DNA from: Hirschia sp.
GTDB lineage: Bacteria; Pseudomonadota; Alphaproteobacteria; Caulobacterales; Hyphomonadaceae
Direction of reading: 5' to 3'
Assembly: GCA_002709235.1 (NCBI GenBank)
Contig: PAQI01000008.1
Location: 38,593-102,592, forward strand
DNA length: 64,000 bases
Program-made: the position numbers and the translations under genes
In this document: positions 46,456 to 56,089 of the stretch, piece by piece
Layout of the letters: each line of letters starts with the position of its first letter
How positions within the stretch are numbered: the stretch's first letter is position 1
The notes under the pieces: model-generated
What the model saw: only the letters and a program-made list of their open reading frames with translations
The model's database searches: none
What the model was told of the DNA's origin: nothing

Positions 46456-46950
46456 ATGACATTTCAATCACTCAAGGATGTCTATATCGATCAGATGCAG
46501 GACCTCTACAGTGCTGACCTTCAGGCATTGCCGGCTACTAGAAAGCTAGGCGAAAAAGCGTCCAACTCGGAATTGAAAGATGCGCTTGAACGGTCCTGCA
46601 ATGGTATTGAAAAGGGCATGGAAATCCTCTCTTCGATCATCAAGGGCCACGAGGCGGATCCGCGCGGTGAGTGCTGCAAGGGCATGGAAGGCATCGTCAA
46701 GGAAGTTCACGATCACGCACTGGATGCCGATTTTGGCAATGACGACGTTCGTGATGCGGTCATCATCACACAGGTTCAGCGCATGACACATTATGCGCTT
46801 GCAGGTTATGGATGTGCAGTTTCATTTGCACGACGTCTGGAACTGAACGACGAAGCCGATCAGATTCAGAAGCAGCTGGATAACATCTATGAAGGTGATC
46901 GCGTGATGACACGCATTGCAGAAGGTGCGGTCAACGCTGCAGCTGCCTGA
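46456..46950 (+). CDS. Ferritin-like DUF892 (YciE/YciF) stress protein
   Basis: The 164-residue four-helix bundle matches DUF892 (PF05974), with the family start MTFQSLKDVYIDQMQDLYSAD. Members are induced in stationary phase or by osmotic stress; the metal-site residues Glu and His are partly visible (EKASNS, DHALDADF). The ATG at 46456 has a GGGAG site. A GGAAC-N16-TGTT element lies upstream and a terminator downstream. Confidence 0.9.
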   Translation: MTFQSLKDVYIDQMQDLYSADLQALPATRKLGEKASNSELKDALERSCNGIEKGMEILSSIIKGHEADPRGECCKGMEGIVKEVHDHALDADFGNDDVRDAVIITQVQRMTHYALAGYGCAVSFARRLELNDEADQIQKQLDNIYEGDRVMTRIAEGAVNAAAA

Positions 46951-46984
46951 ACAGGTTGGACAGGCGTGGAATAACGCAATGGAA

Positions 46985-47021
46985 ATAAGCGCCGGGTCCT
47001 GTCATGGGAGCTGGCGCTTTT
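46985..47021. terminator. Terminator between DUF892 and DUF697 genes
   Basis: Stem AAGCGCC / GGCGCTT, seven pairs, loop of 19 bases, followed by a T run on the plus strand and an A-rich flank. Serves the DUF892 gene and possibly the convergent DUF697 gene. Confidence 0.65.
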
Positions 47022-47045
47022 ACCGTTCTGGGCTGACGAATCTGG

Positions 47046-48194
47046 TTACGCCCCCTGTGGTTTTGTGCCGAACCAGCTCTGGATCGTTGACCAGGTGTTT
47101 TTTGATCCCGTCATCACGCTTTCAGTGGCGCGTGCGGCGGCACCTGTCAGCCCGCCGCATGCCTTGACCAGCTCATTCAGAACCGAGGTGGATTCCTTCA
47201 TCACGCGCGCCAGCGCTTCAGATGATATCGAGCGGGCCTGTTCCTTTTGCCAGCCGCGATAGGCCCGGCACCGGCGTTTGGTCAGATAGCCCAGCTTCAG
47301 CGCCATCATGGCGTTCACCGCACCATCCATGACCGGGCCCGCCACCAGCCCACCCATTCGCCCCAATACCGAGCCAAGCAGATCGCCGGTAACGTCGGTC
47401 ACGTCCTCCAGAGCGCGGCTGGCAATGACAATTGCTGCGACATCGCGCATCACCAGCAGGCTGCCACGCAGATTGGGACGCCCGAAATAGATACGGGATA
47501 TCCGCGCGATCAAATTGGCGCTGCGCCACAACACGATGAACGCGTCTATGGTGCCGTTCATCGACACAGCCGTCGCAACACCGATCCCGACAGCCTCACC
47601 ATGGATCAGCCGGTCGACCTTTTCATCCAGCGGCTTGAGATGGGCCTCGATATGTTCACCTTCGAATGCGATGATCTTGCTGACAAACGACACATCGGCA
47701 ATGGCGTCCGCCTTGCGGATATCGGCCAGCAATCCCTTGCCGGTTTCGATACTGTCGGCGAGCCTTGGACGCTCGGCTGTCAGGTCAGGGTGGCGCTGAA
47801 GCGATTTCAGGAAGCGCAGATTATAGTCCATGCGCTCGATCAGCGTGGCACGGGCAGGTTGTGCCGGGTCCAGCACGGTGTCGGGCGGCATGGCGGCCAG
47901 GGGTGTGTTGAACCACGCCATGAGCGGCCTGCCGACCAGCAATATCAATAATGTGGTGAGGATCGCGACAAAGGCAGCGCCCAGCCATGGGTTCACTGCA
48001 GACACCATCTGATAATACCAGAAGCCCTGGCCTATCACTGACAGGAACGCAATCGCGATCAGCGCGGTGATCGACCATTTCACATAGCGCCATGTACGCG
48101 ACCACAGGCTCGCCAGCTCCCAGTCTGCCGGGGGATCACCTGGCCTGGCAGTCGCTGTCTTGTTTGGTGCCGGGGTCTTGGCTTTGTCGTTCAT
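47046..48194 (-). CDS. DUF697 (YcjF-like) membrane protein
   Basis: The 382-residue protein has two N-terminal membrane helices (about 40-62 and 72-92) and a DUF697 domain (PF05128) with hydrophobic helices around GVATAVSMNGTIDAFIVLW and the Gly-rich GRMGGLVAGPVMDG. DUF697 proteins occur with GTPases or as stress-linked membrane proteins of unclear role. The start is the ATG at 48194; the TTG two codons upstream is less likely. Confidence 0.75.
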   Translation of the reverse strand: MNDKAKTPAPNKTATARPGDPPADWELASLWSRTWRYVKWSITALIAIAFLSVIGQGFWYYQMVSAVNPWLGAAFVAILTTLLILLVGRPLMAWFNTPLAAMPPDTVLDPAQPARATLIERMDYNLRFLKSLQRHPDLTAERPRLADSIETGKGLLADIRKADAIADVSFVSKIIAFEGEHIEAHLKPLDEKVDRLIHGEAVGIGVATAVSMNGTIDAFIVLWRSANLIARISRIYFGRPNLRGSLLVMRDVAAIVIASRALEDVTDVTGDLLGSVLGRMGGLVAGPVMDGAVNAMMALKLGYLTKRRCRAYRGWQKEQARSISSEALARVMKESTSVLNELVKACGGLTGAAARATESVMTGSKNTWSTIQSWFGTKPQGA

Positions 48195-48381
48195 CTGCAA
48201 GGCTCTCCAGAATAGCGCCTCATATGTGGCGACAAACGCGGGCGGGATTGGGGCAAACTCTGAAATTTGCCGCTTTTTATTGTGGTGTGACCTGCCTCAC
48301 ATCCGTCGGGACATGAAGGGTCTATTGCTGTCTTCAACGCCGCAAAGCACGGCGACGCAACCAGGAAAACAGGAGTTCACA

Positions 48382-48906
48382 ATGATCAATCTTCGCAAGG
48401 CCATCGCCTCCTTCATCGCCAGTGCAGCAGCCCTTTGCAGCCTCGGCGTCGCACAAGCCCAATATGCAGCTCCGCAATATGGCGGCGGTTATGCGCCACA
48501 GGGTGGCGGATATTACCAGCAGGCCCCCAACTATAATGGTGGTGGCTACGCATCTCGCGCTCAATACGCCCCGCAACAAGCTCCCCAGCAAGGGCCTATG
48601 CAGGGCGGACAACAGATGAGCCCGGAGCAGTATTTTGTGGGGACATGGAGATTTGAAACATCCATGGGCCTGATGATCACCCAGTTTGCGCCCAACGGCC
48701 AATATGTCTCCCAGTTCCAGTTTCCGAACGGGCAGGGCGGTCAGGGTGGCGGAAGCTGGAGAGTGATCGGCATGGACAATGGTGTGTTCACACTGGAAAT
48801 CGTCAACATGCAGGCACGCAAGCCCGCAAGGATGAAGGAAAACTACATGCCGGTAGATGCCAATACAATGCGCTATGGCGATGGCATGGGTTACCGGATC
48901 GGCTGA
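48382..48906 (+). CDS. Secreted Gln/Gly/Tyr-rich protein, unknown
   Basis: The 174-residue protein has a signal peptide (cleavage expected after AQA, about residue 26), a low-complexity Gln/Pro/Gly/Tyr stretch (about 30-80) and a compact C-terminal domain (about 85-170) with GTWRFETSMGL. The ATG at 48382 has an AACAGGAG site. No family is recognised. A similar Gln/Pro-rich mature N-terminus occurs in the LamG-like protein at 42251-42916. Confidence 0.7.
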   Translation: MINLRKAIASFIASAAALCSLGVAQAQYAAPQYGGGYAPQGGGYYQQAPNYNGGGYASRAQYAPQQAPQQGPMQGGQQMSPEQYFVGTWRFETSMGLMITQFAPNGQYVSQFQFPNGQGGQGGGSWRVIGMDNGVFTLEIVNMQARKPARMKENYMPVDANTMRYGDGMGYRIG

Positions 48907-48927
48907 TTCAGCCTGTGATGCATATGG

Positions 48928-48964
48928 AAGCGGCCTGCACCGATGATCGGGGCAGGCCGCTTTT
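48928..48964. terminator. Bidirectional terminator
   Basis: Stem AAGCGGCCTGC / GCAGGCCGCTT, 11 pairs, loop of 13 bases with T run. It lies between the Q-rich gene and the convergent DUF2383 lipoprotein gene. Confidence 0.85.
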
Positions 48965-48981
48965 ATTCTGTCAGCGCAATA

Positions 48982-49536
48982 TCAGACTTCGGCATCTAGT
49001 TTCTTGAGCGAAGCCAGATCGGCGTTCAACTGACCCAGCAGCGAGTTCAGGATTGTGCGTGTCTGCGCACTCGGGTTCTCATCAAGCTGTTTCTTGACCT
49101 GCTTGATGATGTATTTCTCACCACGAATGGTTTCTTCAACAGCGGTTTCGGTGTCGTCATCCACCACTGTACGCGCTTCCATGAAGGCGCGGTGGGCTGT
49201 GCCGATGGCTTCGCCGCTTGTGTCAGGCTCTCCGCCCAGGGCAATAACGCGCTCCTGGAGTTGTTCGCGGTAATTCGCACGGGAAGCAGCCAGTGCCTTG
49301 AGCGATTCCGGCACGCGGGCATCTTCATCCGGGACCATTGCGGCTTCCTTGTAGAGTGCTTCTGCATCAATCAGGATAGAGACCAGCGTATTGAGATGGT
49401 TCACCTCGGACTTGGTTTCCGCACTCATCGATTTTGCGTCGGCCATTGGGGCGTTGTCTGGTGAACTGGCAGTTGCGCAACCGCCGATAAGAACTGCGGT
49501 GGCGAGTGCCGTGGATGTCAGGATTTGACGGATCAT
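48982..49536 (-). CDS. DUF2383 (PA2169-type) ferritin-like lipoprotein
   Basis: This 184-residue protein has a lipobox ending LIGGC (Cys20) and a four-helix bundle typical of DUF2383 (PF09537). Signature pieces include LVSILIDAEALYKEAAM, REQLQERVIALGGEPDTSGEAIGTAHRAFM and RGEKYIIKQV. The family is stress-related with unknown activity. A perfect GGAAC-N16-CGTT promoter lies upstream, consistent with EcfG general-stress control. The lipid anchor is an unusual addition to this usually soluble family. Confidence 0.85.
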   Translation of the reverse strand: MIRQILTSTALATAVLIGGCATASSPDNAPMADAKSMSAETKSEVNHLNTLVSILIDAEALYKEAAMVPDEDARVPESLKALAASRANYREQLQERVIALGGEPDTSGEAIGTAHRAFMEARTVVDDDTETAVEETIRGEKYIIKQVKKQLDENPSAQTRTILNSLLGQLNADLASLKKLDAEV

Positions 49537-49571
49537 GTGTGGAGCCTCCCATAAGAATATGATGGGAGGTT

Positions 49572-49596
49572 AACGGGTCAGCCTGTCAGAGGTTCC
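49572..49596 (-). promoter_or_regulatory. EcfG-type promoter for the DUF2383 gene
   Basis: On the minus strand GGAAC (49596-49592), 16-base spacer, CGTT (49575-49572), matching the alphaproteobacterial general-stress sigma EcfG consensus at every defined base. It lies 36 bases before the lipoprotein ATG. Confidence 0.7.
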
Positions 49597-49612
49597 CCTT
49601 TGAGGATCACGA

Positions 49613-50389
49613 TCAGTCCCCGGAGGAGTCCTTGCCGGTCTTGTCCTTGTTCATTTCTTCGGAGACAGCAGAGGCGAAGATACCGGCCGGAAGCGCGACC
49701 ACGCCGATTCCAGCCAGCGCGATGAAAGCGGCGACGAATTTGCCCAATGCCGTGACCGGGTAGCTATCGCCATAACCCACGGTCGTCAGCGTCGCGACGG
49801 CCCACCAGGTCGCGCGGGGAATGGACCCGAACGCATCGGGCTGTTTGTCACCCTCGATGAAATAAAGCGCGATTGCCGAGATATAGATCAGCGCCAAAGC
49901 GAGCCCGAGGGCCACTGCCAACTGGCTGGCGCATCGGGCGAAGGCGTTCGACAGCATGCTAAAAGCGGGCACGAACCGCGCCAGTTTCAACAGGCGCAAT
50001 ATCCGCAAAGCCTTGAGAGCGGCAATCGCGCCGCCATCCGCATCAGCGAATGCCACCATCACGATCAGCTCAGGCAGGAATGCCGCCAGATCGGCGAGTG
50101 CAAACGGGCTGAACATGTATTTCAGCCGGCCACGCCACCCCCGATATTCCGGGTTCTCCCCGGCGATCCAGACACGTATGACATATTCGATGGCGAAAAC
50201 GGACACGATCAGGATGTTGAACCCGGACAGGGTCAGTCGCAGATCTCTGGAAATGGCGGGCTCGGTTTCCAGCGAAAATGTCAGGAAGCTGGCCAGTACA
50301 AGCAGGACAATCGCGAAATTGATCGCCGAAATGCCATGCTCCCGGGCGCTGGGTTCCAGGTTTCGGTAGAATACGGATCGCATCCCCAT
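49613..50389 (-). CDS. Voltage-gated-type potassium channel
   Basis: The 258-residue protein has six membrane helices with an S4-like voltage sensor (Arg or Lys at every third position in LKALRILRLLKLARF) and the selectivity filter TVGYGD. It belongs to the bacterial Kv-like ion-channel family and passes K+ down its gradient. Its gating ligand or voltage range is not predictable. The ATG at 50389 follows an AGGGAAA site. Confidence 0.93.
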   Translation of the reverse strand: MGMRSVFYRNLEPSAREHGISAINFAIVLLVLASFLTFSLETEPAISRDLRLTLSGFNILIVSVFAIEYVIRVWIAGENPEYRGWRGRLKYMFSPFALADLAAFLPELIVMVAFADADGGAIAALKALRILRLLKLARFVPAFSMLSNAFARCASQLAVALGLALALIYISAIALYFIEGDKQPDAFGSIPRATWWAVATLTTVGYGDSYPVTALGKFVAAFIALAGIGVVALPAGIFASAVSEEMNKDKTGKDSSGD

Positions 50390-50480
50390 GGCGGTTTCCC
50401 TTGGCTGATCCGGCTAGCATAGACCCAAGCGGCAGGTTTTGGGGAGGGGGAGATTGCAGCCGGGCGCAGGCAGGCCGGGA

Positions 50481-51005
50481 TCAGAAATCCAGCCGCATGA
50501 TGATTTCATCATCAATCGCGGTGCCGACCTTGAACTTGTAGTCTCCCACCGCTTCGAAACCGCGCGAAGCATACACCGCGATCGCCTTGTGATTGCTCTC
50601 CCAGACACCGAGATAGAGTTTCGTTGCGCCGCGGGAACGCGCCTGTTCGATGGCCCATGTCAGCAGGATCCGGCCCACGCCCACTCCCTGCGTGCTCCCC
50701 CGGATGTAAAGGCGATGCAGTTCCAGGCTTGTGTCGGGGTCATGCTCGAAAGGCAGCTTCACCGGGCCGATCTTGCAGAAGCCCAGCAATTTACCGCCCG
50801 CAGACGCCAGTCGAATATCGACGGTGTCATCGAGAATTTCGGCCAGCTGCTTTTCTTCACTGAATGACTGATCCAGAAAGGATTTCAGGTCCGAGGGTTT
50901 GTAGAGCGATCCGAAGGTTTCGGTAAAGGTATCCCGACCGATCGCGCTCAGGCGTGCGGCGTCATCAGGAACGGCATCCCTGAAAGTGACAGCTCTGTCC
51001 AGCAT
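50481..51005 (-). CDS. GNAT family N-acetyltransferase
   Basis: This 174-residue protein has the GNAT acetyl-CoA motif, seen as RLYIRGSTQGVGVGRILL (the Q/RxxGxG/A loop) and a final beta-rich tail with YKFKVGTAIDDEIIM. It transfers an acetyl group to an unknown amine. The N-terminus begins LDRAVTFRDAVPDDA. It lies 37 bases before the glutamate dehydrogenase stop, on the same strand. Confidence 0.9.
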   Translation of the reverse strand: MLDRAVTFRDAVPDDAARLSAIGRDTFTETFGSLYKPSDLKSFLDQSFSEEKQLAEILDDTVDIRLASAGGKLLGFCKIGPVKLPFEHDPDTSLELHRLYIRGSTQGVGVGRILLTWAIEQARSRGATKLYLGVWESNHKAIAVYASRGFEAVGDYKFKVGTAIDDEIIMRLDF

Positions 51006-51042
51006 CTTACGATACCCAAATCATTATTGGCGAGAGTCTACC

Positions 51043-54000
51043 TTACACTGATTTGCCGTGATTTTGAACAAATTCTCTCAAACCATCACTAACGAGCACG
51101 AGCTTGGCGAGTGTCCATGTACCGGATGCTTCGAAATTTGCAGCTGATTGCGCCACGCGGTCGACATCCCCGCCGCATGCATTCAACCAGTCATCAACGA
51201 CCTCTCGCGCCGCCTCACGGTCTATGGCGTCAGGAGATACACCGTTCTGGGTTGCATGGGCCATCGCCGCCGCTGTGAGGCTGGCGAGTTGGCCGGGAAT
51301 GGCATCCATTACGCGTTGCTGTGCAAGGCGCTCCCAATGGCCATCCAGACCCAGATCACGCGCTGCGGCGCGCAAGGGGTCCACACCCAGACGTTCGGCC
51401 AGCGCATGTTTCACACAGGCTGCAGGCCGTACAGGCCAGCCCTCGGCGATGGCGCAGTCTGCAGTTTCCTTCAGGGTTGCAAGAATACGCAGACGAGCGA
51501 CATCACCGGCAAGCGTTTCAGGTGCGCCTGCCTCGATATAGGCCTGCGCGCGGGTTTCGATCCGTTCCAGCACGAAAGGTGAGAGGGTCGTGTCCAGCTG
51601 TCCGCTCAGCTCCTTGCCCGCGCTGGTATAGGTGTCGAAGATCTTCTGGAGATCCTTGCCCGCGCGTACGGGGCCGATAAACGCACCGGTCAATTGCCGC
51701 ATGGTCCCGGCAATCTCACGCATCATCAATAACTGGCTGATCGCAGGAACCTGGTTATCCAGTGCCTCGATACGCTCCATCAGGGCATCGATCTGGAACA
51801 CGGCGCGGGCGGTTTCAGATGCCTTGGCCAGCGTCGAGATGTCCACTGCAGCTGCATCGCGCATCTGATAGGGAAAGAACGGACCGGACAGGTTTACCAG
51901 ACGGTTGACGATCCGCGTCGCGATGATCTCACGTTTCAGCCTGTGAGAATTGCGCACCTTGTCATATTTGCGCAATTGGCTCGGGAAATAATCTTCCAGC
52001 AGGAATTGCAGGGCGGGCTGGTCGGGCGCATCGCCTTCCACCACACCGTTGAACAGATCATTCTTGGCATAGGCGAACAAGACGGAAATCTCCGGGCGGG
52101 TCAGCCCTGCGCCTTGTTCCCTCAACGCCGTCATGGTCTCGACACTGGGCAGGTCCTCGACATCGCGTGCCAGCTTGCCTTCGCTTTCCAGCGTCGTCAT
52201 CAGTTCGCCATAGGCGTCCAGATCATCCGCCGCCGACATTTCCAGCATGGAGAGCGCGCCGGTCTGTTTGTAGTTATTCCGCAGGACATGTTCGGCCACT
52301 TCATCGGTCATGTCTGCCAGAAGCGCATTTCGGTCCGCAACAGGCAGCTCACCCTGGCGGATGGCTTCTGTCAGAAGGATCTTGATGTTCACTTCATGGT
52401 CGGAGCTGTCCACGCCGGCGGAATTGTCGATGGCATCGGTATTGATGCGGCCACCCTTGCGGGCAAACTCGATCCGCCCCTTCTGGGTCACGCCCAGATT
52501 GGCCCCTTCGCCGATAATCGACACCTTCAGTTCGCCACCATTCACACGCAAGGCATTATTGGCCTTGTCGCCGACATCCGCATTGGTTTCCTCGCCTGCT
52601 TTGACATAGGTGCCAATACCGCCAAACCAGAGCAGTTCGAACTCTGACAGAAGCAGCGCTCGGATCAGTTCATCCGGTGTGACGCTATCGACTTCAAGGC
52701 CGGTGATTGCCTTGATTTCGTCTGTCAGGGTGATGGATTTGGCGCTGCGTTCAAAGATGCCGCCGCCCTTGGAGATGAGTTTCGTGTTGTAGTCGCCCCA
52801 GCCGGTTCGCGGCGTCTCGAACAGGCGTATGCGTTCGACATATGATTTTTCGGCGTCCGGGCTAGGGTCGATGAAGATGTGCATGTGGTTGAAGGCTGCA
52901 ATCAGATGCGTGTGCCGGGACAACAGCATGCCATTTCCAAACACATCGCCAGACATGTCGCCCACGCCGATACAGGTGAAAGGCTCGTTCTGGATGTCCT
53001 TGCCGATCTCGCGGAAATGGCGCTTGACCGCCTCCCATGCGCCGCGTGCGGTGATGCCCATCTTCTTGTGGTCATAACCGGCTGATCCGCCAGAGGCGAA
53101 TGCATCGCCCAGCCACCAGCCATGATCTTGCGACAATCCATTGGCGATGTCGGAGAAGGTTGCGGTGCCCTTGTCTGCGGCGACCACCAGATAGGGGTCA
53201 TCGCCATCCCAGGCGATAACGCGATCGGGGTGTGTCGCGTCGCCGTCGATGAGGTTGTCGGAGATTTCCAGCAAGGCGGAAATGAATGTCTTGTATGCCG
53301 CAATCCCGGCATCGCGGATCTCTTCGCGAGAGCCGTTCTCCGGCAGGTTCTTGGGGTAGAAACCACCCTTGGCACCCACAGGCACGATCACCGCGTTCTT
53401 GACGTTCTGGGCCTTGACCAGTCCCAGCACTTCGGTGCGGAAGTCATCGCGCCGGTCAGACCAGCGTAGACCACCACGCGCGACCGGGCCAAAACGCAGA
53501 TGCACGCCTTCCACCATGGGCGACCAGACAAAGATCTCACGAAATGGCTTGGGCGAGGGCAGGTCATTGATCTCGCCGCTGGCAATCTTGACCGAGATAT
53601 AGGGATAGGGTTGTCCGGTTGACGGCGCGAGCTGATAGAAATTGGTGCGCTGGATGGCACGGATCAGATGCATCAGACGGCGCAGGACGCGGTCTTCATC
53701 CAGTGAGGCCACATCGTTCAGTGACTTGCGGATGTCGGCGATCAGCTCCTTTTGGGCATTGCGGCGCTCATCCAGCCCACCACCCTCGTCTGGATTGAGG
53801 CGTTGATCGAACAGCTTCAACAGGCTTGAAGCAAGGCCGGAATGATTGGCCAGTGCTGCAATTTGCGTGGCTTCCGATGGATCAAGCCCGGTCTGCTGTC
53901 GATAACGACACAGCGTGCGCATCAGCGCCGCCTGGCGCCAGCTCAGGCCTTGTCGGACAACCAGACTGTTGAACCCGTCGCTTTCCGTATAGCCATTCCA

Positions 54001-55872
54001 GACGGCTTCGAAGCATTCGGAAAACTGCGACCCCAGCGGGCTGGACCCTGCTGGTTGTTCGAGGGTGATGTCATGCACCCAGACGGTCTTGTCATCTTGC
54101 CTGAAGGTGATGGGATAGCTGGTTTCAGCTTTGACGCGCAGCCCCATACATTCCAGCACAGGCACGATATCGGATAGATAGAGCGGCTGATCATGATGAT
54201 AGATCTTGCAGGCCGCATCCACGCTGTCGCCGGGCAGATCGCGTACACGCACGGATATCTCATGGCTTTTCTGCATGGCATCAATTGCCGCCAGATCCTT
54301 CAGGGCCTGATCGGGCGTGAAGGCTTCCTTGAAGGCGGCATTGAACCGGATCTGGCCAAGATCTTCACGCGGGGTACCAGCCAGTCTTGCGGCGCGGGCA
54401 AGGGCATCCTCCCAGCTTTCGGCCATTTGGCGGATCTCGATATCCAGCGCGTCAATGTCTGGTTCCGGATGTCCGGGCGTAAGCCCGACGATATAGTGCA
54501 CACGCGCCAGCGGGCCATCGTTGAAGGAGGGATAGAACGCGCTTTCCCGCCCATCAAAGGCTTCAGCGAGCAGTGTGTGAACACGCTTGCGCAATTCCGG
54601 TGTGTAATTGTCACGCGGGGTGTAGAGCAACATGGACACAAACCGGTCAAACCGGTCACGTCGCACGAATATGCGCGTACGTGGACGTTGCATCAGACCC
54701 AAAACGCCGGAAGCGATCTTTTCCAGTTCGGCAGGTTCGATCTGGAACAATTCGTCGCGCGGATAGGTCTCCAGCACATTGTTGAGCGCCCGCGCGGAAT
54801 AGTCCGCTCCATTGGCCTCCAGCCTGGCCTTGACGATCTCCACCTTGGACCGGATCAACGGCACATCGCGGGCCATGCGGGTATAGGCGTCTGATGTGAA
54901 CAGGCCGACAAAGCGTGTTTCACCTATGACATTGCCTGAATCGTCATATCGCTTCACGCCAATATAATCGGCATAGACGCGGCGATGCACGAGCGAGCGC
55001 ATGTTTGTCTTGGAAACGATGATCGGCGGCGCTTCATCCAGAAACGCCTTGATCTGCGGGGTCAACAGGGCCGGTTCCGACCCGCGCGAGAGCACATGCC
55101 TATGCGGATCACGCAATACGCCAAGCCCGGAGCCTTCAACCACGTCAGGTTCTTCAGCCAGGAAACTGCCATCGGCACCGCGCGCATAGCGATAGTCGCG
55201 TGCACCCAGAAAGATGAAGTGATCGCGCACCAGCCAGTTCAGGAATTCCTCGGCTTCTTCCACATCACTTGCCGTCCGGCCCTTGGCGACAGGCGTGGTG
55301 GAGACGCGAACAGCTGCGTCTTTCATGGCCTGACGCATGGCGAGAAAGTCTGCCGTTGCGAGAGAGACATCGGCAAAGGCAGCTTCCAGCGCTTCCTTCA
55401 GTTTCCTGCGCTGACCGGCATCAAGGTGTTCGGTGTGGATCTGGATGGTGGAAATATCGCCATCATCACGGTGAATGACCGGATGCACAACGGCGCGAAT
55501 TTCCGCACCTGATGCCAATATGGCGGCAATCGCGCTGTCCACCAGGAATGGTGTGTCAGGGCCAACGGCTTCAATCAGGCAGCGCGGGAATTTCCGGTCA
55601 TCTGCGCCGATACAGTCACGCACCCGAACGCGCCGTCGTGGCAGGGGTTCAAGGGCGGCTTCCATGCCGAATGCAAACAGATCCACAGCCAGCCGGGCAG
55701 AGTCAGCCGCATTGAACGCCGCAAAGTCATCCATGTTCGCATCTTCGCAGAACTGGACAAGAAACGCGTCCAGATCCCTGGATGGCTCAAGGTCTTCTCT
55801 TTGAGTGATCAGCTTTGCAGCTTCGGATTCGATTTCCGAAGTGGCGAAGGACAGGCTGGACGTCCCGCTCAT
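51043..55872 (-). CDS. NAD-dependent glutamate dehydrogenase, large (L_180-type)
   Basis: The 1609-residue enzyme deaminates glutamate to 2-oxoglutarate with NAD+. It has an N-terminal ACT-like regulatory region and a central catalytic domain with VHLRFGPVARGGLRWSDRRDDFRTEVLGLVKAQ and the Lys-rich PVGAKGGFYPKN. A C-terminal extended helical domain completes it. The length is typical of the 1600-residue alphaproteobacterial class. The ATG at 55872 has a GAGGAA site; the frame opens nine residues upstream. A GNAT gene follows it. Confidence 0.96.
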   Translation of the reverse strand: MSGTSSLSFATSEIESEAAKLITQREDLEPSRDLDAFLVQFCEDANMDDFAAFNAADSARLAVDLFAFGMEAALEPLPRRRVRVRDCIGADDRKFPRCLIEAVGPDTPFLVDSAIAAILASGAEIRAVVHPVIHRDDGDISTIQIHTEHLDAGQRRKLKEALEAAFADVSLATADFLAMRQAMKDAAVRVSTTPVAKGRTASDVEEAEEFLNWLVRDHFIFLGARDYRYARGADGSFLAEEPDVVEGSGLGVLRDPHRHVLSRGSEPALLTPQIKAFLDEAPPIIVSKTNMRSLVHRRVYADYIGVKRYDDSGNVIGETRFVGLFTSDAYTRMARDVPLIRSKVEIVKARLEANGADYSARALNNVLETYPRDELFQIEPAELEKIASGVLGLMQRPRTRIFVRRDRFDRFVSMLLYTPRDNYTPELRKRVHTLLAEAFDGRESAFYPSFNDGPLARVHYIVGLTPGHPEPDIDALDIEIRQMAESWEDALARAARLAGTPREDLGQIRFNAAFKEAFTPDQALKDLAAIDAMQKSHEISVRVRDLPGDSVDAACKIYHHDQPLYLSDIVPVLECMGLRVKAETSYPITFRQDDKTVWVHDITLEQPAGSSPLGSQFSECFEAVWNGYTESDGFNSLVVRQGLSWRQAALMRTLCRYRQQTGLDPSEATQIAALANHSGLASSLLKLFDQRLNPDEGGGLDERRNAQKELIADIRKSLNDVASLDEDRVLRRLMHLIRAIQRTNFYQLAPSTGQPYPYISVKIASGEINDLPSPKPFREIFVWSPMVEGVHLRFGPVARGGLRWSDRRDDFRTEVLGLVKAQNVKNAVIVPVGAKGGFYPKNLPENGSREEIRDAGIAAYKTFISALLEISDNLIDGDATHPDRVIAWDGDDPYLVVAADKGTATFSDIANGLSQDHGWWLGDAFASGGSAGYDHKKMGITARGAWEAVKRHFREIGKDIQNEPFTCIGVGDMSGDVFGNGMLLSRHTHLIAAFNHMHIFIDPSPDAEKSYVERIRLFETPRTGWGDYNTKLISKGGGIFERSAKSITLTDEIKAITGLEVDSVTPDELIRALLLSEFELLWFGGIGTYVKAGEETNADVGDKANNALRVNGGELKVSIIGEGANLGVTQKGRIEFARKGGRINTDAIDNSAGVDSSDHEVNIKILLTEAIRQGELPVADRNALLADMTDEVAEHVLRNNYKQTGALSMLEMSAADDLDAYGELMTTLESEGKLARDVEDLPSVETMTALREQGAGLTRPEISVLFAYAKNDLFNGVVEGDAPDQPALQFLLEDYFPSQLRKYDKVRNSHRLKREIIATRIVNRLVNLSGPFFPYQMRDAAAVDISTLAKASETARAVFQIDALMERIEALDNQVPAISQLLMMREIAGTMRQLTGAFIGPVRAGKDLQKIFDTYTSAGKELSGQLDTTLSPFVLERIETRAQAYIEAGAPETLAGDVARLRILATLKETADCAIAEGWPVRPAACVKHALAERLGVDPLRAAARDLGLDGHWERLAQQRVMDAIPGQLASLTAAAMAHATQNGVSPDAIDREAAREVVDDWLNACGGDVDRVAQSAANFEASGTWTLAKLVLVSDGLREFVQNHGKSV

Positions 55873-56089
55873 GAAGGCGTTCCTCGATCTGGGGATCAAA
55901 GCGCCATGCTATGCGCGCAACTGTCCCGGGATATAATCTGTTATATTGGCGTATCCCAGAGTGAGCGGCGAGTCCAAGCCGCTTCCTGATATACGGTAAT
56001 AGTTGAACAATTGGGATATATACATTGCGAGCCAAGAGGTTAAGGCATGATTGTTTCGCATATGCGCTGTTTTGCAGTTGGGGAGTTCT

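Noticed and set aside
55921-56089. Hairpin AGCGGC/GCCGCT and TATCCCA/TGGGATA repeats between DUF1287 and the glutamate dehydrogenase gene
   Set aside because: Short stems with long loops and no T run; seen as background in an ordinary promoter region.
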